Part shown: piece after piece, positions 23,199 to 31,228 of the stretch
Layout: the number at the start of each line of letters is the position of its first letter
Position numbering within the stretch: position 1 is the stretch's first letter
Origin: DATBRG01 sp036560445
Lineage (GTDB): Bacteria > Pseudomonadota > Gammaproteobacteria > Burkholderiales > Methylophilaceae
Reading direction: 5' to 3'
Assembly: GCA_036560445.1 (NCBI GenBank)
Contig: DATBRG010000001.1
Coordinates: 30,631-94,630, forward strand
Length of the DNA stretch: 64,000 nucleotides
Translations under genes and position numbers: made by a program
The notes under the pieces: generated by a model
Database searches by the model: none
Told to the model about the DNA's origin: nothing
Seen by the model: only the letters and a program-made list of their open reading frames with translations

Positions 23199-25442
23199 AT
23201 GAAATTCCGTTTCCCCGTCGTCATTATTGACGAAGACTTCCGTTCCGAAAATTCTTCCGGCTTAGGCATTCGTGTACTGGCTAAAGCAATTGAAGAGGAA
23301 GGCTTTGAAGTGCTAGGGGTCACCAGCTATGGCGACCTGACGTCATTTGCCCAGCAGCAAAGTCGTGCCTCGGCCTTCATTCTCTCTATTGATGATGAAG
23401 AGTTCGTTGAAGGCTCCCAGGATGCATTGGACAACCTGCGCAAGTTCGTTGATGAGATCCGCTACCGCAACGAGGAAATCCCGATTTTCCTGCATGGCGA
23501 AACTCGCACCTCACGGCATATCCCGAACGAGATTTTACGTGAGCTCAATGGCTTTATTCACATGTTTGAAGATACGCCAGAATTCGTCGCGCGTTATATC
23601 ATTCGCGAAGCCAAAACCTATCTCGATAGCCTGCCACCGCCGTTTTTTAAAGCACTTACCCACTATGCGGCGGATGGCTCTTACTCGTGGCATTGCCCTG
23701 GCCACTCCGGCGGCGTTGCCTTCCTGAAATCGCCTGTGGGCCAGATGTTCCACCAGTTCTTTGGTGAGAATATGCTACGTGCGGACGTATGTAATGCGGT
23801 AGATGAGCTTGGCCAGTTACTTGACCATACTGGCCCGGTAGCCGCATCCGAGCGCAATGCGGCCCGTATTTTCAACGCTGACCATCTGTATTTTGTAACT
23901 AACGGCACCTCGACCTCCAACAAGATCGTCTGGAACTCTACGGTAGCGCCAGGCGATATCGTCGTTGTTGACCGCAACTGCCATAAGTCTGTGTTGCATT
24001 CCATCATCATGACTGGCGCCGTGCCGGTATTCCTGATGCCAACACGCAACCACTTCGGCATCATTGGGCCAATTCCCAAAGAAGAATTCGAATGGGAAAA
24101 CATCAAGAAAAAGATTGCGCGTAACCCTTTCGCAACAGACAAGAATGCCAAGCCACGCGTTTTAACCATCACGCAATCGACTTATGACGGAGTGTTGTAT
24201 AACGTTGAAGAAATTAAGGAGATGCTGGATGGTAAGATAGACACCCTGCATTTCGATGAGGCCTGGTTACCGCACGCTACTTTCCACGATTTCTATGGTG
24301 ACTACCACGCGATTGGCGCTGACCGTCCACGCTGTAAAGAATCCATGATCTTCTCTACGCAATCCACCCACAAGCTGCTGGCTGGCCTGAGCCAAGCTTC
24401 GCAGATATTGGTACAGGATGCGGAGAATAACCAGCTCGACCGCGATGTATTCAACGAGGCATACCTGATGCACACCTCAACTAGCCCGCAGTATTCCATC
24501 ATTGCCTCGTGCGATGTTGCAGCCGCTATGATGGAAGCACCAGGCGGTACTGCGCTGGTAGAGGAATCGCTGATGGAAGCACTGGATTTCCGCCGTGCCA
24601 TGCGTAAGGTGGACGAGGAATGGGGCGCCGATTGGTGGTTCAAGGTTTGGGGCCCAGATGACCTGACAGAAGAAGGCATAGAAGAACGTGAAGCATGGAT
24701 GCTGAAAGCTGGTGAGCGTTGGCACGGCTTTGGCGACCTGGCACCTGGCTTCAATATGCTAGACCCGATCAAAGCCACTATCATTACACCGGGACTGGAT
24801 GTTGATGGCGACTTCTCGGAGGATTTCGGTATTCCTGCTGCGATTGTCACCAAGTACCTGGCCGAGCACGGCGTCATTGTCGAAAAGACTGGCCTCTACT
24901 CATTCTTCATCATGTTCACTATTGGCATCACCAAAGGCCGCTGGAACACGATGGTCGCCGCTTTACAGCAATTCAAGGATGACTACGACAAAAACCAGCC
25001 GCTATGGAAAGTACTACCGGAGTTTGTGCAGAAACAACCGCGTTATGAATTGATCGGTTTGCGCGACCTATGCAAGCAGATTCATGAAGTTTACAAAGCC
25101 AACGATGTAGCGCGTTTGACTACGGAAATGTACCTGTCAGATATGGTTCCGGCCATGAAGCCAACTGATGCATTTGCCAAGATGGCCCATCGCAAGATTG
25201 ACCGTGTGCAGATTGATGATCTGGAAGGCCGTGTTACCGCCGTACTGTTAACACCTTATCCACCTGGTATCCCACTACTGATCCCGGGTGAACAATTCAA
25301 CAAGATCATTGTTACCTACCTGAAATTCGCACGTGATTTCAATGAGCGCTTCCCCGGCTTTGAAACTGATATCCACGGGCTGGTGAAGGGTGTTATTAAT
25401 GGAAAATCGGCCTATTTTGTTGATTGTGTCGAGCACCAATAA
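23199..25442 (+). CDS. Arginine/lysine/ornithine decarboxylase (fold type I PLP, AdiA-like)
   Basis: A 747-residue PLP enzyme of the large bacterial Orn/Lys/Arg decarboxylase family. It has an N-terminal flavodoxin-like wing domain (about 1-130), the PLP-binding core with HCPGHSGG near 165-172 (WHCPGHSGGVAF), DEAW, and the Schiff-base lysine K392 in STQSTHKLL. A C-terminal domain follows. The substrate cannot be fixed by eye. Arginine is the usual annotation for close relatives, and polyamine supply or acid resistance are the possible roles. No antiporter gene is adjacent, which argues against a classic acid-resistance pair. The promoter region carries a 14-bp palindrome. Confidence 0.9.
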   Translation: MKFRFPVVIIDEDFRSENSSGLGIRVLAKAIEEEGFEVLGVTSYGDLTSFAQQQSRASAFILSIDDEEFVEGSQDALDNLRKFVDEIRYRNEEIPIFLHGETRTSRHIPNEILRELNGFIHMFEDTPEFVARYIIREAKTYLDSLPPPFFKALTHYAADGSYSWHCPGHSGGVAFLKSPVGQMFHQFFGENMLRADVCNAVDELGQLLDHTGPVAASERNAARIFNADHLYFVTNGTSTSNKIVWNSTVAPGDIVVVDRNCHKSVLHSIIMTGAVPVFLMPTRNHFGIIGPIPKEEFEWENIKKKIARNPFATDKNAKPRVLTITQSTYDGVLYNVEEIKEMLDGKIDTLHFDEAWLPHATFHDFYGDYHAIGADRPRCKESMIFSTQSTHKLLAGLSQASQILVQDAENNQLDRDVFNEAYLMHTSTSPQYSIIASCDVAAAMMEAPGGTALVEESLMEALDFRRAMRKVDEEWGADWWFKVWGPDDLTEEGIEEREAWMLKAGERWHGFGDLAPGFNMLDPIKATIITPGLDVDGDFSEDFGIPAAIVTKYLAEHGVIVEKTGLYSFFIMFTIGITKGRWNTMVAALQQFKDDYDKNQPLWKVLPEFVQKQPRYELIGLRDLCKQIHEVYKANDVARLTTEMYLSDMVPAMKPTDAFAKMAHRKIDRVQIDDLEGRVTAVLLTPYPPGIPLLIPGEQFNKIIVTYLKFARDFNERFPGFETDIHGLVKGVINGKSAYFVDCVEHQ

Positions 25443-25451
25443 TAATCGGCT

Positions 25452-25934
25452 CTAGATCCGTTCATAAGTGATATAGCTAAAACCTAGGCCTTGCGCACTC
25501 ACATGTGATTCGCGCAAGGTCTCCTTCCACTGGCTCATGTTAAAAGCTGGCAGGAAAGCATCTCCCTCAAACTCAGCGTCGATTTCTGTCAGATACAGTT
25601 TATTGGCTAGATTGAATCCATCAAGATAAAGCTCGGCCCCACCAATCAGAAAAACTTCTTTATCATTGCCACACAGCGATATTGCCTGCTGCAATGAATT
25701 CGCCATCAGCGCACCCGCCACTTGGTAACTCGGATTGCGCGTCACGATCACAGTCGTACGGTCTGGTAACAAGCGGTTCAGAGACTCGTAGGTTTTTCGA
25801 CCCATGATAATATGATGACCGGTTGTCAGTGCGCGAAAGCGTTTCAAGTCTTCAGGTAAATGCCAGGGTAACGCATTGTTGCTACCTATAACATGATTTC
25901 GCGCCACGGCAACGATAATAGAAAGTGATGTCAT
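25452..25934 (-). CDS. folA: Dihydrofolate reductase
   Basis: Reduces dihydrofolate to tetrahydrofolate with NADPH, needed after ThyA action. The 160 residues match chromosomal FolA, with IGSNNALPWHLPEDLKRFRALT, the GRKTYES segment and FLIGGAELY. The N-terminus MTSLSIIVAVARN is standard. It is divergent from the histidine kinase gene (35 bp between starts) and convergent with the decarboxylase, whose stop codon is 9 bp away. It is encoded separately from thyA. Confidence 0.97.
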   Translation of the reverse strand: MTSLSIIVAVARNHVIGSNNALPWHLPEDLKRFRALTTGHHIIMGRKTYESLNRLLPDRTTVIVTRNPSYQVAGALMANSLQQAISLCGNDKEVFLIGGAELYLDGFNLANKLYLTEIDAEFEGDAFLPAFNMSQWKETLRESHVSAQGLGFSYITYERI

Positions 25935-25969
25935 GAGCAGAATTATACTTGTGCTGAAGGGCTAGAAGT

Positions 25970-27406
25970 TTGCGGATTGCGTATCCTAAATCGTTTTTAA
26001 AGCTATTGCTGTTTGGCTTCGCTTTAGCCATGCTGCCGCTGTTGTTTGCTTTTGGCAATGCTGCGTTGTACCTGGATAGATTGGCCGAACAGAGTCGTAG
26101 CACTGTGGCCCAGGCAGTCCAAGCCACTCGTAATAGCCGCGTACTGGTTGAAGAACTCACATTAATGGAGCGCAGCGTAAGACAATATTTTGTATTACAC
26201 GACGACCTGCTGCTGAATAACTATATCCATTCCCATGAGAAGTTTGAACGATCTATCCGCCAGCTAACTATGCTGCCCCTGAGTCAGGGACAAAAACAAG
26301 CGCTTGATAAACTGACTAATGACGAGACCGGGCTTTACCGTAACATTATGGCAAAAACCCCGGAATCTGCTGCGCCGGAAACCTTAATCGCAGAATTCGT
26401 AGACCTTTCGGAACAGGCGCAAAATATCCTTGCCGAGAATAACCGCCTGATTGATCGTGAGTCAGCCGTACTTGCAGAGACAGCCGAACGTACCCAGCAA
26501 ATGATGTTATGGCAAACCCTGACCCTTGTACCAGTGGCCCTTCTAGTCGCACTTGCTATTACCTTTCTGGTCGCTCAGCCTATCCGCCACATGGATGCTG
26601 CCATTAGAAAGCTAGGCGAGGCAAAATATGCTGAGCCTATTAGTATCGATGGCCCTGGTGACCTAAAAACCCTAGGCGAGAGACTGGACTGGCTGCGTAG
26701 CCAGTTACTGGAATTGGAGCAACAAAAGCAACGCTTTCTTCGCCATGTTTCGCATGAACTCAAAACCCCACTCACAGCAATTCGTGAGGGTAGTGAATTA
26801 CTGAGTGATGAAGTTGGCGGCTCTTTAACCCCACAGCAAAAAGAAATTGCAGTAATCATGCGCGAAAGCAGCCTGCGCCTGCAAAAGATGATTGAAAACC
26901 TGCTCAATTACACTGCTTTACAGTACCAAAGACCTGCTTTAGCCATTGTTACAGTTAAACCTGCAGAACTTGCCGAGCAAGTCTTGCTAAATTATGCGTT
27001 GACTATCAGCAGCAAGAAAATCAGCCTGCAAAAAGAGTTTGCTCAGTTCACCATTCAGGGCGATGAAGAGAAACTACGTACCGTGATTGACAATCTGATT
27101 TCTAACGCAATTAAATATACTCCGATATCCGGCAACATACTTATTCGTATCCAGCTGCAGAATGGCATGGCTTTGATAGAAGTACATGACGGTGGCCCAG
27201 GCGTCATTCCGGCAGACCGTGCAAAACTATTTGATCCATTTTACCGCGGCAGTGGCACCTATGAGAGCCTTGTCAGCGGTAGCGGCCTCGGCTTATCGAT
27301 TGCCAAAGAATATGTAGACACCCATGGCGGTGAAATCAGCCTGGTACCGTCAGAACAAGGCGCACATTTTCTGGTGCGTATCCCAATGGAGCCTATCAAA
27401 TCATGA
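25970..27406 (+). CDS. glrK: Sensor histidine kinase, GlrK/QseE type
   Basis: A 478-residue membrane kinase. TM1 is at about 9-31, then a helical periplasmic domain, TM2 at about 184-203, HAMP, and HisKA with phospho-acceptor H262 in RHVSHELKTPLTAIREG. The HATPase domain has NLISNAIKYTP, DGGPGV and GSGLGLSIAKEY. The start is TTG at 25970, giving MRIAYPKSFLKLLL, which resembles the GlrK N-terminus. The downstream lipoprotein and sigma-54 activator match the glrK-qseG-glrR order of enterobacteria, where the system senses envelope state. It overlaps the next gene by 4 bp. Confidence 0.88.
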   Translation: MRIAYPKSFLKLLLFGFALAMLPLLFAFGNAALYLDRLAEQSRSTVAQAVQATRNSRVLVEELTLMERSVRQYFVLHDDLLLNNYIHSHEKFERSIRQLTMLPLSQGQKQALDKLTNDETGLYRNIMAKTPESAAPETLIAEFVDLSEQAQNILAENNRLIDRESAVLAETAERTQQMMLWQTLTLVPVALLVALAITFLVAQPIRHMDAAIRKLGEAKYAEPISIDGPGDLKTLGERLDWLRSQLLELEQQKQRFLRHVSHELKTPLTAIREGSELLSDEVGGSLTPQQKEIAVIMRESSLRLQKMIENLLNYTALQYQRPALAIVTVKPAELAEQVLLNYALTISSKKISLQKEFAQFTIQGDEEKLRTVIDNLISNAIKYTPISGNILIRIQLQNGMALIEVHDGGPGVIPADRAKLFDPFYRGSGTYESLVSGSGLGLSIAKEYVDTHGGEISLVPSEQGAHFLVRIPMEPIKS

Positions 27407-27912
27407 TTAAACGCAATCACCTGATACTACTAATATCACTTCTGCTGCTAAATGCCTGCGCAGAATTCACCAAGACCCAGTCTCCTGCAAAAGTGGTCAA
27501 TGCCGAAACCGTAAATATGCACTCAAGCAATGAGGCTCTACTGGATTTTGCCGAACACTTCGCCGATCTATCTGCTGAATCTCAGAAAAAAGAATTGTCT
27601 CTGGCCAGCCAGAACAAGCAGGATATCAATAGCAAAATCAAGGTTGCGATGATCTATGCTTTACCTGGCAGCAAACTGCGGGATACAGCGAAGGCACAGT
27701 TTTTGCTCGATGAGCTCGCTAGGGATAAATCCCTGGATAAGGAATCGAGGAGCTTGGTTAGCCTGCTGGCCGAGTATACCAATGACAGTAACAGGCTAGC
27801 ACTCAAGCTACGCGACGAACAGAAACGTGGGGACACCTTGCAACAGAAGCTGGATGATCTGAAGAATATTGAGAAAACCATGGTGGATCGTGACCAGGGA
27901 GTTCGCAAATGA
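27403..27912 (+). CDS. QseG-like outer-membrane lipoprotein
   Basis: This 169-residue lipoprotein has a lipobox LLNAC with lipidated C19 and then a mostly helical, charged domain. The last 50 residues are likely coiled coil (LRDEQKRGDTLQQKLDDLKNIEKTM). Its position between the kinase and regulator genes, with 4-bp overlaps on both sides, is that of qseG/glrX, whose product in E. coli binds the kinase and modulates it. Sequence similarity alone is weak, so the name rests mainly on context. It is probably the signal-input partner of the kinase. Confidence 0.75.
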   Translation: MIKRNHLILLISLLLLNACAEFTKTQSPAKVVNAETVNMHSSNEALLDFAEHFADLSAESQKKELSLASQNKQDINSKIKVAMIYALPGSKLRDTAKAQFLLDELARDKSLDKESRSLVSLLAEYTNDSNRLALKLRDEQKRGDTLQQKLDDLKNIEKTMVDRDQGVRK

Positions 27913-29279
27913 GCGACAAGATATTGAAAATACTTGCCGTTGATGATGACGCGGATATCCTGAGGTTACTGGGTATGCGTCTCAATGCGGCCGGATACGA
28001 GGTTATATCCGCTGAGAGCGGCGAACAAGCCTTGGCAAAAATGGCGGTTAACCGCCCCGCTCTTGTCATTAGCGACTTACGTATGCCGGAAATGGATGGG
28101 CTGCAACTGTTCGACTCCATTCACAAATCCGATCCATCACTGCCATTCATATTGCTTACAGCCCATGGCTCAATTCCGGAAGCGGTAGAGGCGACGCAGC
28201 GCGGCGTATTCGGCTTCCTAACCAAGCCTTTCGATAGTAAATCCCTGCTGCAACAAGTCGAGGCAGCTTTGCGCATGGGAGCTGGCCAGCATGCTACAAC
28301 AAACGCCAAGGACGATGAGGAGTGGCGTGAAACTATCATCACCCGCAGTCCTCAAATGGAGAATTTGCTGGGCCAGGCAAAATTGATGGCCGTCTCCGAT
28401 GCCAGTGTATTTATCCAGGGGGAAAGCGGCACCGGAAAGGAATTACTGGCACGCGCCATCCATAAGGCCAGCCCACGTCACAACAAACCGTTCATAGCGA
28501 TTAATTGCGGCGCCATACCTGAAGCCCTGCTTGAATCGGAATTATTCGGCCATAGCAAAGGTGCGTTCACCGGGGCTTTGCGCGATCACAAGGGCTTGTT
28601 CCAGAGTGCCGACGGCGGCACCTTATTCCTAGATGAAATTGGCGATATGCCTATGCCTCTTCAAGTTAAGCTATTACGGGCATTGCAAGAGCATGCCATC
28701 AGGCCTGTAGGATCAAATATCACCATGCCGATTGATGTGCGTGTGATTTCTGCAACCCACCGTAATCTGGCTGAAGAAATGAAAACTGGGCGCTTCCGCG
28801 AAGACCTTTACTACCGGATTAATGTTGTCGGCTTGGAGATTCCCGCACTTGCAGCCAGACGAGAGGACATCCCACTACTTGCCAGCACTTTTCTGCATAG
28901 CTTGAGTGAAAAATATGGCAGGAAGCTGAATGGCTTTTCGCCAGAAGCCATGGAGCTACTCATATCAGCACCATGGCCTGGTAATGTACGCCAGTTGCAG
29001 AATATCGTTGAGCAAACAGTAGTGCTATCTACCACACCACTGGTACCGGCAACACTAGTACAAAAAGCTTTGCAGGACGATATCGGCGGTATCGTGCCAC
29101 TGGAAACTGCACGTAAAAACTTTGAGCGCGACTATCTGGTTAAATTGCTCAAGGCAACCAATGGCAGTGTTACCCAAGCGGCACGATTAGCACAACGCAA
29201 CCGTACCGAGTTCTATAAGCTGCTGCAACGACATCAACTGACACCTGCGTTGTTTAAAGACGACAGCCCAGCAAGCTAA
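27909..29279 (+). CDS. glrR: Sigma-54-dependent response regulator, GlrR/QseF type
   Basis: A 456-residue NtrC-family activator. The receiver domain (about 7-120) has phospho-acceptor D56 in VISDLRMPEMDG. The AAA+ domain has Walker A GESGTGKE at 171-178 and the sigma-54-contacting GAFTGA loop at 218-223. A Fis-type helix-turn-helix lies at the C-terminus (SVTQAARLAQRNRTEFYKLL). GAFTGA shows it should activate sigma-54 promoters, and a matching promoter with two dyad sites lies directly downstream (29280-29443). In E. coli, GlrR binds TGTC-N10-GACA and drives glmY and rpoE. Confidence 0.93.
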   Translation: MSDKILKILAVDDDADILRLLGMRLNAAGYEVISAESGEQALAKMAVNRPALVISDLRMPEMDGLQLFDSIHKSDPSLPFILLTAHGSIPEAVEATQRGVFGFLTKPFDSKSLLQQVEAALRMGAGQHATTNAKDDEEWRETIITRSPQMENLLGQAKLMAVSDASVFIQGESGTGKELLARAIHKASPRHNKPFIAINCGAIPEALLESELFGHSKGAFTGALRDHKGLFQSADGGTLFLDEIGDMPMPLQVKLLRALQEHAIRPVGSNITMPIDVRVISATHRNLAEEMKTGRFREDLYYRINVVGLEIPALAARREDIPLLASTFLHSLSEKYGRKLNGFSPEAMELLISAPWPGNVRQLQNIVEQTVVLSTTPLVPATLVQKALQDDIGGIVPLETARKNFERDYLVKLLKATNGSVTQAARLAQRNRTEFYKLLQRHQLTPALFKDDSPAS

Positions 29280-29297
29280 CGTCGGGTAATCCCGACA
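29280..29297. promoter_or_regulatory. Upstream activator site 1 (CGTC-N10-GACA)
   Basis: CGTCGGGTAATCCCGACA, with an inner perfect GTCGGG/CCCGAC dyad. It matches the E. coli GlrR site TGTC-N10-GACA in 7 of 8 fixed bases. It lies at about -174 to -157 from the predicted start and begins one base after the glrR stop codon. Without a T-run it is unlikely to be a terminator. Confidence 0.65.
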
Positions 29298-29344
29298 TTA
29301 TAAATATAATAAATACATAGGATTACGCCCCATCCCCATAATAT

Positions 29345-29362
29345 CGTCTCTATATGGAGACA
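29345..29362. promoter_or_regulatory. Upstream activator site 2 (CGTC-N10-GACA)
   Basis: CGTCTCTATATGGAGACA, with an inner perfect GTCTC/GAGAC dyad. It has the same fixed bases and spacing as site 1 and is 65 bp from it, on about the same face of the helix. It lies roughly 90-110 bp upstream of the predicted start, the usual place for sigma-54 activator sites. Confidence 0.7.
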
Positions 29363-29427
29363 GTATTTTCCAGATAGAAGCTTCACATAGCAAACTAACC
29401 ATTTGTTTTTATTACAATATAATCAAC

Positions 29428-29443
29428 TGGCATGATGCCTGCT
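29428..29443 (+). promoter_or_regulatory. Sigma-54 promoter (-24/-12)
   Basis: TGGCATGATGCCTGCT fits the consensus TGGCACG-N4-TTGCW with two mismatches and the invariant GG-N10-GC spacing (29429-29430 and 29441-29442). Transcription would start near 29454, leaving a 26-nt leader with GGAGAAG before the TTG at 29480. Confidence 0.75.
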
Positions 29444-29479
29444 ATATCTTCACTGTAATCGTTAACGTGGAGAAGAACA

Positions 29480-30004
29480 TTGAATAATACAAATCGTACA
29501 AATAAAAGTGTGAGTGCTTTAACTGTTGTTGCAGCACTCTACTTTACTGGCGTGAGCCTGCAAGCATCTGCAGTCACCACTGATGATTATGTCGACCAAA
29601 GCCCTTTGGCTGCAGAATTCAAGAAACTAGATAGTAACCATGATGGCAAACTAACCCGCGAAGAAGCCTCACGTGATCAGGATTTGCTGGGCAACTTTGC
29701 TCGTGCCGATACTAATTCCGATGGTGTACTGGCAGTTGACGAATACAGCTCTTACAAGAGTTCGGCCCAGCAAAAACGGGTAGAAGGATTCCTCGATGAC
29801 AGCACCGTGACCGCAAAGGTTAAATCCGAGCTGGTAAAAGATGCTGGCATCAAAGGCCTGAAAATCAGTGTGGAAACCTACAAAGGTGAAGTAATTCTTA
29901 GCGGTTTTGTCGAAAATGAAAAACAACTAAAGCGCGCTATTGAAATTGCCTCTGGTATCCGCGGCGTGCAATCCGTCAAGAATGGCTTAGTCATCAAAGG
30001 CTAA
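29480..30004 (+). CDS. Exported EF-hand plus BON domain protein
   Basis: A 174-residue exported protein that starts with TTG at 29480 behind a strong GGAGAAG ribosome site. The signal peptide ends near residue 33 (LQASA-VTT). Two EF-hand loops follow, DSNHDGKLTREE (about 52-63) and DTNSDGVLAVDE (about 77-88), with Asp/Asn at the calcium positions. A BON domain comes at about 107-174 (DSTVTAKVKSEL... to the VKNGLVIKG end). BON domains of the OsmY type bind phospholipid and protect the envelope. Joining EF-hands to BON suggests calcium-dependent membrane binding, which is inference. It is first in a probable three-gene operon behind the sigma-54 promoter. Confidence 0.88.
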   Translation: MNNTNRTNKSVSALTVVAALYFTGVSLQASAVTTDDYVDQSPLAAEFKKLDSNHDGKLTREEASRDQDLLGNFARADTNSDGVLAVDEYSSYKSSAQQKRVEGFLDDSTVTAKVKSELVKDAGIKGLKISVETYKGEVILSGFVENEKQLKRAIEIASGIRGVQSVKNGLVIKG

Positions 30005-30038
30005 GCCCAAACAGATCAAGGGAAATTAAAAACTTACC

Positions 30039-30485
30039 ATGAATAAACTCAATAAATTAATGTTTCTGACAGCAATTACTGCAGGTTCAGCAGCATTTAA
30101 CCCAGCACAGGCTGCCGATGTTGGTGTTTCAGTCAGCATCGGTCAGCCGGGGTTCTATGGCCAGATTGATATCGGCAATTACCCGCAGCCAGAACTGGTA
30201 TATCCCGAACCTGTCATCATCCATCGTCCAGTTGGGGTGGTATATGAGCCTATTTATCTGCGTGTACCACCAGGACATCAAAAAAGGTGGGGCTATTACT
30301 GCGGCAGATATAACGCTTGCGGCCGCCCTGTCTATTTTGTTCAGGATCGATGGTACAACGATGTCTATGCTCCAAGATATCGTGAGCATCATGGCGAAGG
30401 TGATAAAGGTCGCTACGATGACCATGACGAACATCATGGCAGAGGTGATGACGGAGATCATCACCACGGTCACGACCACGATTAG
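30039..30485 (+). CDS. Exported protein with His/Asp-rich tail
   Basis: This 148-residue protein has a signal peptide (cleavage near AQA-ADV, residue 26). The middle is rich in Pro, Tyr and Val (YPQPELVYPEPVIIHRPVGVVYEPIYLRVPPGHQKRWGYYCGRYNACGRPVYFV region) and has two Cys that could form a disulfide. The tail of 35 residues is mainly His, Asp and Gly, so it may bind divalent metals. Related uncharacterised periplasmic proteins with an RVPPGH..W core are common in betaproteobacteria. No function is known. It is 34 bp after the EF-hand/BON gene and probably cotranscribed with it. Confidence 0.8.
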   Translation: MNKLNKLMFLTAITAGSAAFNPAQAADVGVSVSIGQPGFYGQIDIGNYPQPELVYPEPVIIHRPVGVVYEPIYLRVPPGHQKRWGYYCGRYNACGRPVYFVQDRWYNDVYAPRYREHHGEGDKGRYDDHDEHHGRGDDGDHHHGHDHD

Positions 30486-30531
30486 GTTTAAGCCTTGAGA
30501 CCCATGAGCCACTGATAAAAAGGAACATAAA

Positions 30532-31143
30532 ATGAACAACATTTTACGTAAGACTCATCCCATGGTACTGGTAGCTGCCGTTGCCCTGACGATTTTTAGC
30601 CTGCTAGGAAGCGCAGCGATTACCGGGCTTATTCCAAGCGCCTATTCTCAAAAGCAGGATGCCGTGCAAAGCCTGAGTGACAGCCCGACCGATGCTAAGT
30701 CAAATGATGACATGAGCAGAAATTCAGGCCAGTTCAAGTCGAAACCTGCGAAAACCAACAGCATGCCGGCAAATGGTAAAGCTAACAGTGAGCCTGCAGG
30801 TGTTGCCGCTTGTGCTAATTGCGGCACTATCGTATCAATCCATGCAGTAGAAAGCGAAGGTGATGCCACAGGTCTTGGTGCAGTTGCTGGCGGCGTTGCT
30901 GGCGGTGTAGTCGGTAATCAGATAGGTAAAGGTAAAGGCAATGTGTTAATGACTGTACTAGGCATAGGTGGCGGTGCTTATGCGGGCCATACCATTGAGA
31001 AAAAGATGAAGTCCCACACAGCCTATCTAATCAAAGTACATATGAATGATGGTAGCTATCGCACTGTCACCCAATACAGCGAACCGCAGCACGCGGTTGG
31101 TGACCAGGTCAAACTCAATAGTGGCCAGCTAGTCAGCGCCTGA
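30532..31143 (+). CDS. Glycine-zipper 2TM envelope protein (SlyB-like)
   Basis: A 203-residue protein with an N-terminal hydrophobic segment (about 10-32), a Ser/Lys/Asn-rich linker (about 40-85), a CANCGTI motif (two Cys), and a glycine-zipper domain (GLGAVAGGVAGGVVGNQIGKGKGN, then IGGGAYAGHTIEKK) at about 118-160. The C-terminal beta-type domain (YLIKVHMNDGSYRTVTQY) is typical of SlyB/17-kDa antigen-like proteins that insert in the outer membrane. There is no lipobox, so it is probably anchored by its N-terminus. It is last in the operon and is followed by a terminator at 31180-31217. SlyB-type proteins are envelope-stress genes elsewhere. Confidence 0.85.
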   Translation: MNNILRKTHPMVLVAAVALTIFSLLGSAAITGLIPSAYSQKQDAVQSLSDSPTDAKSNDDMSRNSGQFKSKPAKTNSMPANGKANSEPAGVAACANCGTIVSIHAVESEGDATGLGAVAGGVAGGVVGNQIGKGKGNVLMTVLGIGGGAYAGHTIEKKMKSHTAYLIKVHMNDGSYRTVTQYSEPQHAVGDQVKLNSGQLVSA

Positions 31144-31179
31144 TTCTACAAACACTTTTCTCATCCCGGTCCCCTGATA

Positions 31180-31217
31180 GCGGGTCATGCTCTCCCCGAC
31201 ATGACTCGCTTTTTTTT
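31180..31217 (+). terminator. Intrinsic terminator after the envelope-protein operon
   Basis: GCGGGTCATG (31180-31189) pairs with CATGACTCGC (31200-31209), 10 bp with one G-T pair, followed by eight T (31210-31217). Confidence 0.9.
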
Positions 31218-31228
31218 GCCCATGAGAT

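Noticed and set aside
29281..29296. GTCGGG/CCCGAC hairpin after glrR as a terminator
   Set aside because: There is no T-run, and the dyad fits the CGTC-N10-GACA activator site repeated at 29345.
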